Positions 60,747 through 64,000 of a stretch of 64,000 nucleotides of DNA are shown here, piece by piece; positions within the stretch are counted from its first letter, which is position 1, and each line of letters begins with the position of its first letter. The notes beneath the pieces are model-generated. The model worked only from the letters and a program-made list of their open reading frames with translations, did not search any database and was not told where the DNA came from. The position numbers and the translations under genes are program-made. Where the stretch lies: the NCBI GenBank assembly GCA_016215025.1, contig JACRMI010000164.1:124001-188000 (forward strand), read 5' to 3'. The stretch comes from Chloroflexota bacterium. GTDB taxonomy: Bacteria; Chloroflexota; Anaerolineae; UBA4142.

Positions 60747-62411
60747 ATGCAATATTTTCGTCGGCTGGTCTTTCTCGCTCTCGTTTTCCTCTGCGGTTGT
60801 GCGAACGTTCAAATTCCGACTTCCGACGTGACGGCAACACCGCCACGTCCAACTATCGCCGATATTAGTAATCCGACCGTTCCCGCAACGCTTGCGCCCA
60901 GCGATACGCCGATTCCTGCGCCGACGATTGTTTTGCCCGAAGGCGGCTCGATCACGATCGGCGTTATCGGCAATCTGAATCTCGAATTCAACGTCATGCC
61001 CTCGCTTGTGCAAGACGCGGTGTTCGAGTCGCTTTTTAAAATCGATCCGGCGAACGGCGCGCTGAAACCTGGGTTAGCCGAATCGTTTCAAGTATCCAAT
61101 GATGCCACGACGATGACGTTTAAATTACGACCTGGGATCAAGTGGCACAATGGCGAAGCGCTCACCGCCGACGATGTGGTTGCATCGATTCGAGCGTTTT
61201 CCAGTTCTGAGTTTCGCGGCCGACCGGTCACCGATTTCGGCACGCTGACCCGTTCGACCGCCATCGATTCACAAACAGTGCAGCTCACCTTTAGCGATGG
61301 CTATTGCGGCGCGCTGACAAGTATCGGCACGATGAAAATCGTTCCGCGCGCAGTCGCCGCCTCTCCCAATTTCCCCAAGCTTACGCCGACGCAAATGAAT
61401 GGAACCGGCCCACTCAAATTTGTTTCGCGCACAAACGATCAAATCGTTTTCGCCCGCAACGTCGATTATTACGACGGCGCACCGCATATCGATTCGTGGA
61501 CGATTCGCGTTTTTCCCGATTCCGCCGCCATGCGCGGCGCGTTTTCCAACAAGCAAATCGATTTGATGCCCGGCACGCTCGACGATTACGCCGCGCTCAA
61601 GAAAATCCCCGACGCAAATACGCTGCGCGTCGCGTCCGACTCGCCCGAATTTCTGTCCATCCTGCTCAACCTCGACACGACGACGTTGAATGATCCGCGT
61701 GTGCGTCAAGCATTGGCATACGCGCTTGACCGCAACGCCTTGCTTAACGACATCGACGGGCAAGCGACACTCGTCGATTCAAGTGTCTTGCCCAACAATT
61801 GGACGTATCCCGCGAATCTGCCGCGCTTTACGTACGATGTTGCTCAAGCCAAGCGACTGCTTGCGGACGCCGGCTGGCGCGATGCGGGCGATGGCGTGCT
61901 CAAGAAAAATGGCAAGCCGATGCAGTTGGAGCTGTGGACCGAAGCCGATGACCCCGTACTCGAGCCGCTTGCGTTTCACATTCGCACGATGTACGCCGCG
62001 CTCGGTCTCCAAGTCAGTTTGCAGCTTGATGATCGACCGGGCTGGGTCACGCGCGCGTTCGAGCATCGATTCGATCTGTTGCTACTCTCGCGTAAGATTC
62101 CGCTCGATCCGGACCAGCGTTGGTATTGGCAGTCCGATCAAAACAAACCAAACGATGGATTCAATTTCGGTTCGTACGCAAACACAAAGCTCGACGGACT
62201 GTTCAAAGACTTGCAACACGCACCCGCATGTGATTCGGCTGCGCGTGCCGCAACGAGCGGTGAAATCGCTCGCACGCTCGTCGTCGATTCGCCGGTGGTT
62301 TTCCTCTTTGCGCCGAACAAATATCTTGTTGCGCAAGACCGCGTGTTTGGTCTCGCGCCCAGCCCTTTTGCCGGCGATTATTGGAATCTGAACAATTGGC
62401 GTGTGAAATAG
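60747..62411 (+). CDS. Family-5 extracellular solute-binding lipoprotein (peptide/nickel ABC type)
   Basis: 554 residues with lipobox FLCGC. The SBP_bac_5 pattern is clear: VFESLFKIDPANGALKPGLAESF, TMTFKLRPGIKWHNGEALTADDVV and VRQALAYALDRNALL. A short Pro/Thr linker follows the lipid site. It begins 6 bp after plsY. No permease or ATPase gene is nearby, so the transporter partner lies elsewhere or outside the window. The ligand cannot be told (oligopeptide is usual). Confidence 0.92.
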   Translation: MQYFRRLVFLALVFLCGCANVQIPTSDVTATPPRPTIADISNPTVPATLAPSDTPIPAPTIVLPEGGSITIGVIGNLNLEFNVMPSLVQDAVFESLFKIDPANGALKPGLAESFQVSNDATTMTFKLRPGIKWHNGEALTADDVVASIRAFSSSEFRGRPVTDFGTLTRSTAIDSQTVQLTFSDGYCGALTSIGTMKIVPRAVAASPNFPKLTPTQMNGTGPLKFVSRTNDQIVFARNVDYYDGAPHIDSWTIRVFPDSAAMRGAFSNKQIDLMPGTLDDYAALKKIPDANTLRVASDSPEFLSILLNLDTTTLNDPRVRQALAYALDRNALLNDIDGQATLVDSSVLPNNWTYPANLPRFTYDVAQAKRLLADAGWRDAGDGVLKKNGKPMQLELWTEADDPVLEPLAFHIRTMYAALGLQVSLQLDDRPGWVTRAFEHRFDLLLLSRKIPLDPDQRWYWQSDQNKPNDGFNFGSYANTKLDGLFKDLQHAPACDSAARAATSGEIARTLVVDSPVVFLFAPNKYLVAQDRVFGLAPSPFAGDYWNLNNWRVK

Positions 62412-62414
62412 TCG

Positions 62415-62500
62415 CCTAGTCTGATCGTCTTATAGTCAATTCAGACATGCGACGACTTTATAGGTGACCCGATGACTATTCGACTATTTGACTATATAAC
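62415..62500. repeat. Inverted TAGTC/GACTA unit array at the alpha-galactosidase start
   Basis: CTAGTCTGATCGTC and TATAGTCAATTC are followed by reversed units GACTATTC, GACTATTT and GACTATAT that run past the first ATG of the next gene. This leaves the exact start in doubt. Confidence 0.7.
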
Positions 62501-64000
62501 TAACCCGACGGCTTTCATCACCTATCGTGACACTCACAACCAAACGCATCGACTTGAACTAGCTGGCAATCCTATTGCGCATCAATCCAGCAACAATCGC
62601 GTTACACTCTCCCTCAGCGATGACATCGTCGAGTTGCAATGGCACGCAATCGTCGGCGAAGAATTCTACGCCTGGCTCGAAATCAGTAATCACAGCGCTG
62701 AACCCATTCACATTGACGAATTGCACGTCCTCTCGCTCGATGCAGCGCATGGCGCAAACATCAACCTAGGTGTGCTGCCTCCAAATTGGCGAATGTTTCA
62801 GAATGGCTGGCAATCCTGGTCGGCGACGTACGTCCGCGATTGCAGCAACGGTGTCCATCTCGACCCTGCGACCGAAGAGTACAACGTCAAACACCAGCCG
62901 CATCCTGTCCCCGCTTCGCCAAAAACAATCGTGAGCGAATGGTTTACGGTCATGACCGCCTATCCTTTGACTTCGCTGCGCTCCGCTCAGGATGACATTC
63001 GCGGTCAGCGGTCGTCCGTCGGCGGTCTGCTTTTGGGCTTTGTCTCCGCCGCCAATCAGCTCGGCGAAATTCGATTGCAACTCGATAACGGCGCATTCGT
63101 TCGGCTCGATGCGTTGAATTATGCCGACGGTGTTCGCGTTGACCCTGGCGAAAAATTCTCGTCGGAGAAATTGCTTGTCGCCTTTGGCGAACCGCTCACG
63201 CTGCTAGATAAATACGCCATGTGCCTCGGCACTACGATGCATGCACGAATTCCAACAACACCATTGACCGGTTGGTGTACGTGGTATTATTTCTTTGGAC
63301 AAAACACTGCCAGCGACGTGATCGCCAACGTCGAGCGGATTCGCGCGGAACGCTTGCCGCTTGACACGATCGTCATCGACGATGGCTATCAAACGTCGGA
63401 TGGCGACTGGACCAGCATCGATGCGGAGAAATTTCCAAACGGAATGAAATCCCTCGCCGACGAAATTCGCCGCGCGGGACTGGTGCCGGGCATTTGGCTT
63501 GCGCCCTTCGCCGCAAATGAAAACTCGCAACTCGCGCGCAACCATCCCGAATTTCTCTTGCGCGATGAAAAAGGCGAACCTGTTTTTTCGTGGCGACATT
63601 GGGGCGCTAAATGTTTCTCGCTTGATCTGTCGCGCGCCGATGTGCAAGATTGGCTGCGCAATCTCTTCCGCACGCTAAGCGACGACTGGGGCTATGATTT
63701 TTTTAAACTCGATTTTCTATACACCGCGGCCGCGCCCGGCGTCCATCACGATCCGAAGATGACGCGCGCGCAAGCCGTTCGACGTGGACTAGAAATCATT
63801 CGCGAGACTGTCGGCGACAAAATGATTCTCGGCTGCGGCGCGCCGCTTGGTCCCAGCGTCGGCGTCGTCGATGCAATGCGTATCGGTCCGGATGTGTCGA
63901 TCAACTGGGAACCCATCTTCCACGGCGACCTCACCGAGCCATCGACGGCTTACGCGATGCGGAATACCCTCGCGCGCGCGTTCATGCACAATCGATTGTG
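62472..64000 (+). CDS. GH36-like alpha-galactosidase, 3'-truncated
   Basis: The frame is open from ATG 62472 to the window end (509 codons). A beta-sandwich N-terminal region (about 20-260) with NGWQSWS is followed by a TIM-barrel with LTGWCTWYYFFGQN, DTIVIDDGYQ, GIWLAPFAANENS and the nucleophile Asp414 in FFKLDFLY. The acid/base Asp474 is in MRIGPDVS. This matches GH36/melibiase alpha-galactosidases, which free galactose from oligosaccharides. No signal peptide is visible. Met 62472 lies within a repeat array, so the real start may be further in. An insertion of repeat DNA is in frame near 62970-63035. Confidence 0.87.
   Translation, partial: MTIRLFDYITNPTAFITYRDTHNQTHRLELAGNPIAHQSSNNRVTLSLSDDIVELQWHAIVGEEFYAWLEISNHSAEPIHIDELHVLSLDAAHGANINLGVLPPNWRMFQNGWQSWSATYVRDCSNGVHLDPATEEYNVKHQPHPVPASPKTIVSEWFTVMTAYPLTSLRSAQDDIRGQRSSVGGLLLGFVSAANQLGEIRLQLDNGAFVRLDALNYADGVRVDPGEKFSSEKLLVAFGEPLTLLDKYAMCLGTTMHARIPTTPLTGWCTWYYFFGQNTASDVIANVERIRAERLPLDTIVIDDGYQTSDGDWTSIDAEKFPNGMKSLADEIRRAGLVPGIWLAPFAANENSQLARNHPEFLLRDEKGEPVFSWRHWGAKCFSLDLSRADVQDWLRNLFRTLSDDWGYDFFKLDFLYTAAAPGVHHDPKMTRAQAVRRGLEIIRETVGDKMILGCGAPLGPSVGVVDAMRIGPDVSINWEPIFHGDLTEPSTAYAMRNTLARAFMHNRL
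62970..63035. repeat. In-frame repeat insertion in the alpha-galactosidase gene
   Basis: CTTCGCTGCGCTCCGCTCAGGATGAC (MITE-family end) and CGGTCAGCGGTCGTCCGTCGGCGGTC (same unit as 50935-50993) lie in frame and encode TSLRSAQDDIRGQRSSVGG before LLLGF. Confidence 0.55.

Overview
The window looks like a chromosomal segment of a Chloroflexota bacterium, probably Anaerolineae-like. This rests on gene style, not on a marker gene: many lipoproteins and secreted proteins with Thr/Pro-rich TPTPT linkers, a fused SARP/NB-ARC/TPR activator, a short PYQSYLLR-type protein, a secreted protein ending in a LPLIVR tail, a GldA/F/G-like ABC operon with a DUF4340 protein, and GlnRS beside GltX. About 47 protein genes, one gene remnant and two tRNA genes (Cys, Leu) can be supported. 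Both terminal genes run off the window.

Layout. 0-21 kb is housekeeping and envelope: a PHP-domain secreted hydrolase (cut at 5'), tRNA-Cys, moaA, an Ig-like lipoprotein, an anti-sigma/STAS pair, an M23 endopeptidase, gltX, crcB plus its DUF190 partner, a four-gene Gld-like ABC operon, pfkA, glnS, an S9 peptidase and an ATP-grasp-like protein. 21.0-34.2 kb is different: it begins at tRNA-Leu(UAA) and ends at a 22-nt copy of that tRNA's 3' end, as a genomic island would. All its genes are on the minus strand: a 7TM histidine kinase, a NarL-type regulator, a small orphan protein, a set of secreted proteins (S8 subtilase, M14 carboxypeptidase, a propeller/NlpC-P60-like protein, lipoproteins) and a frameshifted remnant. 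No integrase was seen. 34.3-46.8 kb returns to core functions: site-2 protease, SH3/propeller lipoprotein, prephenate dehydrogenase-like protein, glycosyltransferase, glycerate 2-kinase, lpd, FAD oxidoreductase, emfourin-like lipoprotein and korAB. 46.8-53.7 kb carries a 1157-residue repetitive secreted protein with a 68-residue partner, divergent from the SARP-type activator. 53.8-64 kb has an Mrp ATPase, a secreted propeller protein, a compact minus-strand operon (RpiB-like, methyltransferase, nucleotidyltransferase, macrodomain), a DUF1893 protein, plsY, a family-5 solute-binding lipoprotein and a GH36-like alpha-galactosidase (cut at 3').

Two structures go beyond routine annotation. First, the island carries three copies of one leader element (ahead of the subtilase gene and two paralogous lipoprotein genes) and three copies of a GGCACC-type hairpin behind its small secreted-protein genes. 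This suggests gene cassettes that may be co-regulated, possibly by the island's own two-component system. Second, at least nine loci outside the island carry elements built from 7-10-nt units, usually in tandem and then inverted. Each locus has its own unit sequence. Most lie directly before start codons, and some sit in frame inside the SARP gene and the alpha-galactosidase gene.

Limits: everything was read by eye from one sequence. Family names are recognised from motifs, not from searches.
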